DNA of 64,000 nucleotides. Origin: RGIG3178 sp963674495 (GTDB lineage Bacteria; Bacillota; Clostridia; Christensenellales; QAND01). The translations under genes and the position numbers were made by a program. Location of the stretch: the NCBI GenBank assembly GCA_963674495.2, contig CAXXLG010000001.1, positions 868,001-932,000 on the forward strand. The letters are read 5' to 3'. The notes below the pieces were generated by a model. It was not told where the DNA came from and did no database searches. It was given only the letters and a program-made list of their open reading frames with translations. Shown here piece by piece: positions 37,422-46,757 of the stretch (its first letter is position 1; the number at the start of each line of letters is the position of its first letter).

Positions 37422-38038
37422 AGTTGTTCCTCCCAGTTTTTCATAACCGATGCATAGCTCCGCTCTTTGCGGCAGCGCTCTGCCGTTAAAATGGCTATCA
37501 ATTGCTCGGTTGCAGTCTTTAAATCATCGTTGACGACCAGATAGTCATACCGGTCGGCCAGCTTGATCTCTTCGCGTGCCGTATTCAGCCTTCGCACCAC
37601 CATCTCCTCGTCCTCGGTGCCCCTGTTTCTGAGCCTGTGCGCCAGCACCTCATAGGACGGCGGCAGCACGAATACCAACACCGCCTCCGCCATGATTTTT
37701 TTCACGTTCATGGCGCCCTGCACATCGATGTCCAACAGAACATCGACTCCCTTTTTCAACAATTCTTCTACGCCTTTTATTGGCGTACCGTATCGGTTCA
37801 GGCCAAAGATACACGCGTATTCGAGAAATTCACCCGCTTCGATCATCTCATCAAAGCGTTCGTCGCTGACAAAATTATAATGAACGCCGTCGACCTCTCC
37901 ATTTCGCGGCTTGCGCGTTGTCACCGAAACAGAGAACTGCACATGGCTTCTGTTTGCAAGCAGCTTAGAGCACAGCGTCCCTTTGCCGGCACCCGAAGGA
38001 CCCGAGACCACCAGCAACGTTCCCCGCCTTTGCATCAA
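37418..38038 (-). CDS. gmk: Guanylate kinase
   Basis: GMP to GDP. 206 residues with the P-loop SGPSGAGKGTL and the GMP-binding TTRKPRNGEVDG and EYACIFG. Start is TTG at 38038 (TTGA overlap with remA) or the ATG three bases on. Confidence 0.96.
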   Translation of the reverse strand: MMQRRGTLLVVSGPSGAGKGTLCSKLLANRSHVQFSVSVTTRKPRNGEVDGVHYNFVSDERFDEMIEAGEFLEYACIFGLNRYGTPIKGVEELLKKGVDVLLDIDVQGAMNVKKIMAEAVLVFVLPPSYEVLAHRLRNRGTEDEEMVVRRLNTAREEIKLADRYDYLVVNDDLKTATEQLIAILTAERCRKERSYASVMKNWEEQL

Positions 38039-38295
38039 TCCATCTCTCCTTCGTCGCGGTCCGACATGCGGTTGGCGACTGTTTCAGGCTGTACGGCGGA
38101 CAGGATGACATGCTCGCTGTCCGTTACCACCACGGCGCGCGTACGCCGCCCATACGTCGCGTCGATGAGCATACCCCGGTCACGCGCTTCCTGTATGATG
38201 CGCTTGATAGGTGCGGATTCCGGGCTGACGATGGCAATGATACGGTTGGCGGATACGATGTTTCCAAAGCCGATGTTGATCAAACGAATGCTCAT
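38035..38295 (-). CDS. remA: RemA/DUF370 extracellular matrix regulator
   Basis: 86 residues matching RemA, the DNA-wrapping regulator of biofilm and osmotic genes in Bacillus: LINIGFGNIVSANRIIAIV and the basic RGMLIDATYGRRTRAVVV. It sits between yicC and gmk, the conserved position. GGAGGGG precedes the ATG. Confidence 0.93.
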   Translation of the reverse strand: MSIRLINIGFGNIVSANRIIAIVSPESAPIKRIIQEARDRGMLIDATYGRRTRAVVVTDSEHVILSAVQPETVANRMSDRDEGEMD

Positions 38296-38310
38296 GCAAT
38301 CCCCTCCATG

Positions 38311-39186
38311 CTATTCGATGTTTTGGATTTGCTCTCTGATCTTCTCCATTTCGCTTTTAACGTTGATAACCAAAGCATTGACTTCCTTTTCGCCTGCCTT
38401 GCTCCCGATGGTATTGATTTCCCTGTTCATCTCCTGTACGATAAAATCCAATTTGCGCCCTACCGGCACGCGCAGTTGTAGATTGTAGAGAAATTCATCC
38501 AAATGGCTAAGCAGCCTTACGATCTCCTCGTCGATGGCGCGTTTGTCCGCCAGTATCGCCGCTTCGGTCAATACCCGCTGACGCAGCACCTCGTCCGCTT
38601 CATAGTAGTCCTTCATCTTTTGCATCAGCCTATCCCGGGCGGCTTGCTCCATGGCAGGGGCATGTGTCTGGATTTGTTTGACTTCAATCCGTATTGCCTG
38701 CGCTTTTTGCATCAAATCTTCCTTCAGGCGCTCTCCTTCTCTTTGGCGCATATCGGATAACATGACAAGAGCCTGATCCAACGCTACGTTTACCACCGAC
38801 CATACCGAATCCTCATCCTCCCGCGCTTCCTGCGTGGCTAAAACCATCGGATAGGAGACGAGCGCGGTCAACGTCAGATCGTTATGAAGTCCCGTGTGTT
38901 CGCTCAGTACTTCAAGCGAACGTTGATAGGATTTGGCAAGCGCCACGTCCACCACCACTTCGGCATGGTCCTCACGCCGGTTATGGTAGGAAATGGATAC
39001 ATCCACCTTGCCGCGGCTGATTGCCGCGGCAATGGATTTGCGGATACGTTCCTCCATCAGGTTCAGCACGCGGGGCATACGAAAAGCGATGTCCAGATAG
39101 CGGCTGTTGACCGTCTTGATCTCCACCGTGGTTTCACGGCCATCAAGCCCGGCCATGCCGCGCCCAAATCCGGTCATACTGTTCAA
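38311..39186 (-). CDS. YicC-family endoribonuclease
   Basis: 291 residues with MTGFGRG at the start, the N-terminal YicC domain and the C-terminal DUF1732 region (about 205-291) with EEIVRLLSHLDEF and LDFIVQEMNREINTIGSK. Members cut RNA in E. coli and B. subtilis. I place the start at the TTG at 39186 with GGGAGG at 8 bases; an ATG lies 3 codons later. First gene of yicC-remA-gmk-rpoZ-coaBC. Confidence 0.93.
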   Translation of the reverse strand: MNSMTGFGRGMAGLDGRETTVEIKTVNSRYLDIAFRMPRVLNLMEERIRKSIAAAISRGKVDVSISYHNRREDHAEVVVDVALAKSYQRSLEVLSEHTGLHNDLTLTALVSYPMVLATQEAREDEDSVWSVVNVALDQALVMLSDMRQREGERLKEDLMQKAQAIRIEVKQIQTHAPAMEQAARDRLMQKMKDYYEADEVLRQRVLTEAAILADKRAIDEEIVRLLSHLDEFLYNLQLRVPVGRKLDFIVQEMNREINTIGSKAGEKEVNALVINVKSEMEKIREQIQNIE

Positions 39187-39215
39187 CGGCGACGCCTCCC
39201 AAGTTTTAGTGGAAT

Positions 39216-39243
39216 ATTATACCATATGTAGATCTATTGGCAA
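39216..39243 (-). promoter_or_regulatory. Promoter of the yicC-remA-gmk-rpoZ-coaBC operon
   Basis: Minus strand TTGCCA (39243-39238), 16-base spacer, TATAAT (39221-39216) with the TGG extension. Confidence 0.75.
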
Positions 39244-39315
39244 ATCCAATCCTCAAATGCAAACATGGCTGAGAATCATATTATTATAGCATATAGCAGG
39301 GCAAGCATACAACGC

Positions 39316-40311
39316 TCAGCCACGCTGCGACAGCTTATACAATTCATCTGCGCGCGGTTCGCCCAAGGGGCGTATCTGTCCGTCACGGCATTTAATCCGA
39401 AGACCCTCCGCTTTGTGGGTCAACCGTCCAATACACGTGGTTTGGATGCCACACCCGTTGAGTATGGTCTGCATCTGCGCGCCGTTAGGGCAGGCGATGA
39501 GCAAGCAGCCCGAGGAGATGAGCCGCAACGGATCGATACGAAAGGCTGTACACAACGCTTTGGTCTGGGCAGCACCGCAATATCGTTCTCCTCCACAAGC
39601 ACCCCGCAGCCACTTGCTGTGCACAGTTCGTGGACAGCGCCCAATACGCCGCCTTCGGTTACATCGTGCATGGCGTGCACGCCGTTGCGCGCCGCCAAAA
39701 GCCCCTCCGGCACCACGGAGATCTGATCCTTAAGCGCAAGACACACGGCCAAATCTTTTTGCCCCAATACGGCAAGCGCACGATTGGTAAAATCGCTAGC
39801 CATAATGTATGTCCCCTCCAAACCGGCCGTCTTAGTCAACAGCAGCGCGTCTCCCATTTGACCGCCCGACGTTTTGATAAGGCCGTCACTTTTACACGAA
39901 GCCAACACCATGCCGCTGAGAATGGGTCGGGTCACACCATCTGTGATTTCGGTATGCCCTCCGATGATCTCAACGTTCAACGCCTGTGCCGTTTCAAATG
40001 CCTGCAACATGATAACCTCAATATCCGCTACGCTGGATTTGGGCGGCGCCAGCAGCGTCAACAACATCGCAACGGGTTCCGCACCGCTCGATGCCGCATC
40101 GTTGCAGCTGACGTGCACAGCCAACCTGCCCAGATCCTTTTGCGCTGCGGTAACGGGGTCGGTGGAAACCACACACAGGCGTTCACCCGAAATCCAGTGC
40201 GGCACAATCTTCCCCGATGCCGGGCCGCAACACCACCTCACGGCGCATGGGCCTGAGCATGGATAAAACGCTTTGTTGAAGTTGTTCGTTTGTAAGCTTA
40301 CCGATGTTCAT
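39316..40311 (-). pseudogene. AIR synthase/HypE-like protein with two frameshifts
   Basis: Three consecutive frames make one protein of about 330 residues with the PurM/HypE fold. Frame one (ATG at 40311, ATGA overlap with ligA) reads RPGIGEDCAALDFG and then stops. Frame two reads ERLCVVSTDPVTAA, GGHTEITDGV and HDVTEGGVLGAV. Frame three resumes with QTKALCTAFRIDPLRLISSG and runs to the end. The breaks lie in ggg runs at about 40186-40188 and 39567-39569. Adding or removing one or two G restores both joins. There is no hydrogenase or purine cluster, so the ATP-dependent reaction is not known. Confidence 0.78.
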
Positions 40312-42282
40312 CGATTTTCCTCTCCAAGAGATTCAAAGAATCCCTGCTCTGACAATATGCGTATGCCCAGCTCCTGCGCTTTTTTCAGCTTGCTGCCCGC
40401 CTTTTCCCCCGCGACGAGCAACGTGGTTTCCCTTGTTACATTGTCCATGATCCTGGCTCCATGGTTTTGCGAGAGCTCCTGTACCTGTTTGCGCCCCATA
40501 CGTCTCAATGTACCGGTGAACACAATGCTTTCGCCCGCAAGGCTTCCTTGCGATTCAACCTCTCGTTTAGTATCCATCACAGGATGGATGTCATGATCCG
40601 TCAACCGCTCAAGCACCGCGCGTTGGTCCTCGTCGCTGAAAAACGCCTTGATGCTTTTCGCCACAACGGGTCCCACATCCTTCAGGTTTTGCAATTCCGC
40701 CTCGCTCCGCGCTTTGCAGCGCTTGCATGGAACCGTACGTGTCAGCCAGCATCCGCGCGGTACGGGTGCCAACATTGGGAATGCCCAACGCGTACAAAAG
40801 GTTGGGCAGCGGTCTGTTCTTGCTACGCTGCACCGCGTCATGGATCTTCTGCGCCCGCCTTTGGGCAAAACCCTCCAACGACAGCCATTGGTCTACCGTT
40901 ATGTCGTAGAGTTGATCCGGCGTCAAAACGCTCAAATGGTCCATGGCTTGTTCCAGCGTTCGTTCGCTCAACCCTTCGATATCCATGGCATCCCTTGATA
41001 CAAAATGGGCGAGCATATACAGCCGCTGCGGTTTACAGCTGTGCTGATTCGGGCAAAACAGATGCGCGCCTCGCATCACAAGTTCCGTATGACAAAACGG
41101 GCAATGCGTGGGTATGTGGATGTCCTCGCCTTGGTCATCCGCACTGCCTAAAATTTCTGGAATAACGTCGTTGCTTCGGCGTATCCATACGCCACCACCC
41201 TTCTTCACACCCTTACGCTTGATATCTCCAGGATTGTTCAACGTCGCCCGCGCTACGGTAGCACCGGCCAGCTCCACAGGTTCCAAAAGTGCGGTGGGGG
41301 TAAGTTTGCCGGTGCGCCCGACATCCCATAAGACCTCGTTGAGCGTCGTCACCGCCTCTTCGGCCTCGAACTTAATGGCGATCGCCCAACGCGGAAACCG
41401 GTCCGTCGTACCCAATGCTTCTCTAAGTGGTATTTGATCGATCTTGACAACCACGCCGTCTGTCAGATAGTCTTCGCCATGGCGACCCTCGTCCAATTCC
41501 ATCGCTGCAGCAAATGCTTGAACCGCATTGTCAAACCGCCCAAGAATCTCCGTAACACGAAACCCGTTATCCGTTAAAAACTTGCGCATATCCGTCGCCG
41601 TAGCAAACGGTTCCCCTTCCCAATAGCCGATCTGGTAGAAGAACGCGTTGAGCTTGCGCTTCTCGGTCTGGCGTGGATCGAGGTTTCTCAGCGCACCCGC
41701 CGCGGCGTTGCGCGCGTTTTTCAAAGGTTCGTCCGCCCGTTCATTGTATTTCACAAGCTCGCTCAGCGGCATATAGCCCTCACCCTGCACTTCGAATATC
41801 CCTTTGAACGGGATGGACAGTGGGATAGACCGAATGGTTTTTATCTGTGGCAATATGCTCTCTCCCACAACACCATTACCGCGCGTGGCCGCCTGCACCA
41901 GCTGGCCGTCCTGATAGGTGAGGTTGATGGTCAAGCCGTCGATCTTGTATTCGAGCAGATATGTGGGATCTATCGATCCGTGCTGCACCATAAGTCGTTT
42001 GGTACGCTGCTCCCAACTTATCATATCCTGCTCAGTTTTGCACTTATCAAGGCTCCACAGCCTGGCAAGATGCCGGTGTGGCAAAAAAGCTGCCAACGGT
42101 TTACCGCCTACGCGGTTGGTGGGAGAATCGGACAACACGGTGCCAGTCTGCTTCTCAAGTGCCAACAATTCGTCGTATAGCGTATCGTACTGCCCGTCGC
42201 CAACAAGCGGCGCATCCAGAACATAGTACGCATGTGCATAGCGATTGAGCGTATCCACCAGTTCACGCATTCTTCGTTCCAT
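40308..42282 (-). pseudogene. ligA: NAD-dependent DNA ligase LigA, broken by a frameshift
   Basis: Seals nicks in replication; normally essential. The first frame (42282 to about 40708) has the adenylation motif YLLEYKIDGL (Lys nucleophile), the OB fold, the four-Cys zinc finger (CPFCHTEL, CPNQ-C) and the first HhH repeats. The second frame gives the rest of the HhH region (LQNLKDVGPVVAKSI) and the BRCT domain. Together about 657 residues, the usual length. The break is near 40705-40710; deleting one G of a coding GG pair restores ALQSASEAEL. Sequence error is the simplest explanation. Confidence 0.88.
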
Positions 42283-42283
42283 C

Positions 42284-44464
42284 TCACACCTTCTTCATCG
42301 CAGCGTATTTGAGCATTATCCTCTTAACGCCCTTTGCACCAAAGTCTATCTCCGCCACGGCGCCCTCTCCGTTTCCCGACATGGACAATACCTTTCCACC
42401 CCCAAAGGCGGGATGGCGTACCGAATCGCCTATCTGGAGCGCATACAACTCGGGCGAAGATTGCACAAACGCCGACGGTTTATTTGTCAAAACCCGTCGC
42501 GTCGGCGCATTCACGCGGGAAAACGACAGTTTGTCCGCAGCGTGTCCGAGGGACAAATCGTCCCGTCTAACGCCTTCGTCAGGCAATTCGGCCAAAAAAC
42601 GTGACGGCGGGTTGTGGCTGATGTTTCCGTATACACCACGGGACAGCGCATAACTTACGTATAGACGGTCCATCGCCCTTGTAAAACCAACATAACACAA
42701 CCGTCGTTCTTCCTCAATGGACAACTCGTCGTCCATCGAACGGCTGTGCGGGCAAAGACCCTCCTCCAACCCGATGACAAACACGACGGGAAACTCCAGT
42801 CCTTTGGCGCTGTGCAACGTCATCAGCGTTACGGCGTTGGTATTCTCATCATAGCCGTCGACGTCGGATATCAGTGCTAGGCTGGACAGATAATCTGGAA
42901 GCGTCGCATCTGGATTCTGCAGGAAGTAATCCTTGACTGCGTTGACAAACTCCATGATATTTTCCACGCGTCCCTGCGCTTCGATCGAGCCATCACGCAC
43001 GAACTGTTCCAAAATTCCGGTTTCTTCGATGACAGCGCGCACGTATTCCTCTGGCATCTTCAAGGATGCGAGCGCCATCAGACGGATCATATTCCGCGAA
43101 AACGCCTTGAGTATTACCAATGCGCGATTGCCGATGGCGGAATCGTCCGCGTTGCAGATGGCTTCCCACAGCGATTGCGTGCGTGCCACAGCCATGGTCT
43201 GCAATCTGCTGACGGTGACGTTTCCGATGCCACGCTTTGGAACATTGATGATGCGCGCGAGCGAGACACTGTCGTTGGGATTGAACAAAAACCTCAGATA
43301 CGCGATCAAATCGCGTATTTCCCTGCGTTCGTAGAATTTTTGACCGCCGATCATGCGATACGGCATACCCTTTTGCCTGAGCATTTCCTCCATCATGCGG
43401 CTCTGTGCGTTGGTGCGGTACAATACCGATACATTGCGCAACGCGTACTCTCTGAGCAATCCTTCTATGGTATCCGTCACGAATAACGCCTCGTCGCGTT
43501 CGGTAACGGATTTGTGCACCACCACCGGCTCGCCTCCGTCACGGCTCGTCCATAGATTCTTGCCTTTGCGACCACGGTTATGCGATATCACGGCGTTGGC
43601 AGCGCCCAATATGGATTGCGTAGACCGGTAGTTCTGTTCAAGGCGTATCACCGTACACGACGGGAAATCCTTTTCAAAATCCAATATGTTGCGAATGTCC
43701 GCGCCCCGCCAACCGTAGATGCTCTGGTCGTCGTCACCCACTACGCATAGGTTTTGATGGGACGATAGCATTTTTACGATCAGATACTGCGCGCGGTTGG
43801 TATCCTGGTATTCGTCCACATGGATGTAGCGGAACCTGTCCGTATACCTCGCCAAAACATCTGGATTGGATTCGAACAAGTGTGCGGTGTTGATCAAAAG
43901 ATCGTCAAAATCCATGGCATTGTTGTCGCGCAGCGCCTTCTGGTACGACACGTACAGCTTGGCGCAAATGCTATAAAAATAATCGTTGCCCACTTCGATC
44001 ATATATTCGGAGGGGGACTGCATGCGGTTTTTTGCATCCGAGATCGCACCCAGTACTGCCCTTGGCTTAAACTTCTTATCATCCACGTTTGCGTTGCGCA
44101 TGATCTGCTTGATCAATCTGGTTTGATCGTCAGTATCGTAGACGGTAAATGCGGATGTATAGCTCAGATGTTCTGCTTCCTTGCGCAAAATGCGCAGGCA
44201 CATGCTGTGAAATGTCATGATCCACATCTGCTTTGCCGTTTCTCCCAACAACGATGCGATGCGCTCTTTCATCTCCCGTGCAGCTTTGTTGGTAAAAGTG
44301 ATGCAAAGAATCTGCCATGGCGGAACGCCCTGTTCAATTAAATAAGCAGCTCTTTGCGTCAGTGTGCGCGTTTTTCCGCTGCCCGCGCCCGCTAAAATCA
44401 AAAGCGGACCCTCTATATGCAACACAGCTTGTTGCTGCATGGGATTGAGTACGTCCTTTTCCAT
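42284..44464 (-). CDS. pcrA: UvrD/PcrA-type DNA helicase
   Basis: Superfamily 1 3'-5' helicase for repair and rolling-circle replication. 726 residues. Walker A GAGSGKTRTLTQRA, motif II DEYQDTN, QNYRST (motif IV) and VTLMTLHSAKGLEF (motif V) are intact; the C-terminal tudor-like tail has GDSVRHPAFGGGKVLS. Followed by ligA almost without gap, as in many Firmicutes. Confidence 0.95.
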   Translation of the reverse strand: MEKDVLNPMQQQAVLHIEGPLLILAGAGSGKTRTLTQRAAYLIEQGVPPWQILCITFTNKAAREMKERIASLLGETAKQMWIMTFHSMCLRILRKEAEHLSYTSAFTVYDTDDQTRLIKQIMRNANVDDKKFKPRAVLGAISDAKNRMQSPSEYMIEVGNDYFYSICAKLYVSYQKALRDNNAMDFDDLLINTAHLFESNPDVLARYTDRFRYIHVDEYQDTNRAQYLIVKMLSSHQNLCVVGDDDQSIYGWRGADIRNILDFEKDFPSCTVIRLEQNYRSTQSILGAANAVISHNRGRKGKNLWTSRDGGEPVVVHKSVTERDEALFVTDTIEGLLREYALRNVSVLYRTNAQSRMMEEMLRQKGMPYRMIGGQKFYERREIRDLIAYLRFLFNPNDSVSLARIINVPKRGIGNVTVSRLQTMAVARTQSLWEAICNADDSAIGNRALVILKAFSRNMIRLMALASLKMPEEYVRAVIEETGILEQFVRDGSIEAQGRVENIMEFVNAVKDYFLQNPDATLPDYLSSLALISDVDGYDENTNAVTLMTLHSAKGLEFPVVFVIGLEEGLCPHSRSMDDELSIEEERRLCYVGFTRAMDRLYVSYALSRGVYGNISHNPPSRFLAELPDEGVRRDDLSLGHAADKLSFSRVNAPTRRVLTNKPSAFVQSSPELYALQIGDSVRHPAFGGGKVLSMSGNGEGAVAEIDFGAKGVKRIMLKYAAMKKV

Positions 44465-44479
44465 TATGCCTCCTCATCC

Positions 44480-44516
44480 AAAAAAAAGCACGCAAAAGCC
44501 GCCGCCTTTGCGCGCC
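44480..44516 (-). terminator. Terminator after yerC
   Basis: Minus strand GCGCGCAAAGGC - GGC - GGCTTTTGCGTGC style stem followed by TTTTTTTT, between yerC and pcrA. The pcrA ribosome site lies just beyond, so read-through is possible. Confidence 0.7.
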
Positions 44517-44541
44517 TGCGCACAGCGCAGCCGGCAACGTT

Positions 44542-44832
44542 TTATTCCAAACGCTCTAAGATCAAATCATAGCCGCCGGTGCCGTATACGACACACCGAT
44601 TCACGCGGCTGATGGTGGCGGTACTTGCGCCCGTTATCTTGCTAATCTGCTGGTAAGTAATCTTTTTGCGCAACAGGCGCGCCACCTGCAACCGTTGACT
44701 GAGTGCCTGCAGTTCGGATATGGTACAGATATCATCAAAAAAAGCATAACATTCGTCGCGATTGCCCAGTTGGAGAATGGCATCGTACAGTTCGTCGAGC
44801 TCTTTACCGTATCTGTGCGGGCGGTCAGCCAT
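44542..44832 (-). CDS. YerC/YecD family TrpR-related regulator
   Basis: 96 residues, helical, with the TrpR-like helix-turn-helix KITYQQISKITGASTATISRV (about 57-76). The family is widespread in Firmicutes next to pcrA; its ligand and targets are not well defined. GGAGGG precedes the ATG. Confidence 0.9.
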   Translation of the reverse strand: MADRPHRYGKELDELYDAILQLGNRDECYAFFDDICTISELQALSQRLQVARLLRKKITYQQISKITGASTATISRVNRCVVYGTGGYDLILERLE

Positions 44833-44872
44833 GGCCTGTCCCTCCTCCGATCATACAATATATTTTTGTTTT

Positions 44873-44900
44873 AGTATAGCATATAGCATTCGTTTGTTAA
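44873..44900 (-). promoter_or_regulatory. Promoter of yerC
   Basis: Minus strand TTAACA (44900-44895), 16-base spacer, TATACT (44878-44873) with TGC extension, between the ssb-like gene and yerC. Confidence 0.6.
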
Positions 44901-44904
44901 AGTG

Positions 44905-45522
44905 CTAAATTGCACCGTTTCTCTCCAATCCCGCCACCGATACTTCATAGGCTGTCTTGGTCTCAACCTTGCTGTCGCCATAGCGTTTTTGGTATTGGCG
45001 CGATTGAAAACGTCCGACAACGCGCACACAATCCCCGACCTGAATCGTACGGGCAAAGCGCGCGGTTCTACCCCACGTGATAGCGGGGATGTAATCGCTC
45101 TTGCCAAAGGCGCGGTTGACCGCGATCAACAGGTCTGTGATCTCCCGCATAAACGGCGTGGTACGATAGATCGGTTCCTTGCAGATGTGACCCAGCAGCT
45201 GGACGTGGTTGATAGGGGATGTTTTGACATCCACCCTCTGCAGCTGGCGGGCAAACACGGTGAGTATCAGGCGGTTGCAACCATCGATCATCTTGTTGTA
45301 GCTACGAAGCTGTCCCGTTATGTGCACCACAGCGCCTTTTGTCACCGTGCGGCTGAGCAGCCGGTTGCTTACCGTTACCGGCAGTTCATCCACGCTACCC
45401 GACAACCGTGGTATGCGTACTAAAAAAGTAAAGAAGCTCTCCCCATACAATCTGTGGGAAAATATCGGCACACCCATGATTACACCACACAGCTTGACGG
45501 TGTTGTCCTGGTTCTGTTCCAC
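44905..45522 (-). CDS. Tandem-OB single-stranded DNA-binding protein
   Basis: 205 residues from the GTG at 45522, which has AAAGGGGG 8 bases upstream. Two SSB-like OB folds in one chain: the first (about 1-105) with VKLCGVIMG and VHITGQL, the second (about 110-205) with VQLLGHICKEP and VGDCVRVVGRFQSR. It lacks the acidic tail of the main SSB. Such double-OB proteins are known in Clostridia as accessory SSBs. Role in the cell unknown. Confidence 0.75.
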   Translation of the reverse strand: MEQNQDNTVKLCGVIMGVPIFSHRLYGESFFTFLVRIPRLSGSVDELPVTVSNRLLSRTVTKGAVVHITGQLRSYNKMIDGCNRLILTVFARQLQRVDVKTSPINHVQLLGHICKEPIYRTTPFMREITDLLIAVNRAFGKSDYIPAITWGRTARFARTIQVGDCVRVVGRFQSRQYQKRYGDSKVETKTAYEVSVAGLERNGAI

Positions 45523-46067
45523 AAGGAAATCCCCCTTTGACGGGAAAAGAGGGCGCATCAGCGCCGCCCCCAAACCCCATGTTTGAATGTATGCATCAGG
45601 GGGCTTATTCATGTACGGTTACCGCCAAATTACACTGCTCCAACAGGTATGGTATTTTTGAACAACCGCAGACGAAATCGTGTTTATTTGTCAGATGCAT
45701 CTTGGATTCCCTGTGTATTTTGAGCACTTTTTCAACGCGCCACAAATTGGCATGCCCGGCGCTTTGTTTCCTGTATCCGAATTCCTTCACATGGCATACA
45801 CAAACCAGATCCACAAGCATTCTTATACATGAGAGTCATCCTGTTTGTAACAATGGTAATAATGGCTTGGTGTATTTACCGGTACGTCGGCTTTTTCCGG
45901 TTGTGCTATTTCCCGGCATCCTCAAACAACTTTGTATACCGTAACAGACAAGTGTTTATATGAATATAGTATTTATACCAGATTGCGCAGGCAGACTTAT
46001 CAATCAATGTGAACAAAGTCTGCTCAACGCATCGGGAAAAAACGTAGATTTATGGAGTGATTGAAAT
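45523..46067. other. Gap between the SSB-like gene and the isolated plus-strand gene
   Basis: 545 bases with AT-rich parts. It holds the doubtful small frame at 45605-45820 and, at about 45992-46024, an imperfect inverted repeat (gcagact...agtctgc). No clear promoter or terminator could be assigned. Confidence 0.35.
45605..45820 (-). CDS. Doubtful small Cys-containing protein
   Basis: 71 codons with four Cys in two CxC-like pairs (VCVCH and VCGCS) and a basic middle. I see no ribosome site before the ATG and no relative that I know. It could be a chance frame in the 545-base gap upstream of the SSB gene. Reported only because no other gene explains the stretch. Confidence 0.15.
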   Translation of the reverse strand: MLVDLVCVCHVKEFGYRKQSAGHANLWRVEKVLKIHRESKMHLTNKHDFVCGCSKIPYLLEQCNLAVTVHE

Positions 46068-46595
46068 ATGCCGAATTTTCATATTGTTTCAAACGCAAAT
46101 GACCCGTTGCTTGTTTTGAACAATCAGCCCTTCGCGGATGCGACCATAAACGGGCAAGTCTATGATGTTTCAACCGCAGAGCACGATGTGCCCGCCAACG
46201 GTTTTCTTACGATTCAGCTGACCATCCCAGCCAATCAGGGCAAAACTATCTATATACTAAGGCTCATTGGCGGCTCTACTGTAAACACGACGTTGGATAT
46301 CCTTCGCAACGCCACATTTACGGGCGGTACAACCATTACGCCGGTGAACAACAACTGGAGTTACACCAACACAAGCGTGTGCACTGCAAAATATCTAAGT
46401 CAGGCGACAGATCCAACAACCGGTGGCACAAATGTGCTATCCCTTGTTCAGACGGGCGGAGGGATTCTGCTGCCTTTTGATGGAAGGCTTGTGATTCCAA
46501 GCTCTACAACGGACCGGTATTTTTATATTCGATTGAGCAACAAGACCAACCAGGTCAATCTATGTTCAATATCAATTGCCTATTGGGAAGTCTAA
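46068..46595 (+). CDS. Beta-rich protein of unknown function
   Basis: 175 residues. Pattern of short hydrophobic strands rich in Thr, Asn and Gly, no signal peptide, no membrane helix, two Cys (near 110 and 167). It looks like a jelly-roll or structural beta fold, as in spore surface, appendage or phage-tail-like proteins; I cannot name a family. GGAG precedes the ATG at about 11 bases. It is the only plus-strand gene between about 10 and 53 kb, and a long inverted repeat follows it. Confidence 0.7.
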   Translation: MPNFHIVSNANDPLLVLNNQPFADATINGQVYDVSTAEHDVPANGFLTIQLTIPANQGKTIYILRLIGGSTVNTTLDILRNATFTGGTTITPVNNNWSYTNTSVCTAKYLSQATDPTTGGTNVLSLVQTGGGILLPFDGRLVIPSSTTDRYFYIRLSNKTNQVNLCSISIAYWEV

Positions 46596-46662
46596 TACGG
46601 GCCCACGCCTTCAGATAATATCGCTCCTTTTGACGAATTACATGATAGCCGGGAAACAAAGA

Positions 46663-46710
46663 AAGGTCAGGTAAACGTATACGACCTTACGTTTCACTGG
46701 CCTTTGCTTT
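46663..46710. terminator. Bidirectional terminator between converging genes
   Basis: 18-base inverted repeat with two mismatches and one G-T pair (arms aaaggtcaggtaaacgta and tacgtttcactggccttt, 8-base loop) lying between the plus-strand beta-rich gene and the topoisomerase A subunit. Confidence 0.75.
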
Positions 46711-46757
46711 ATCGTCATTAGAATGTCTTATTTCTTCAACGCCGCCTTTGTCTGTGC

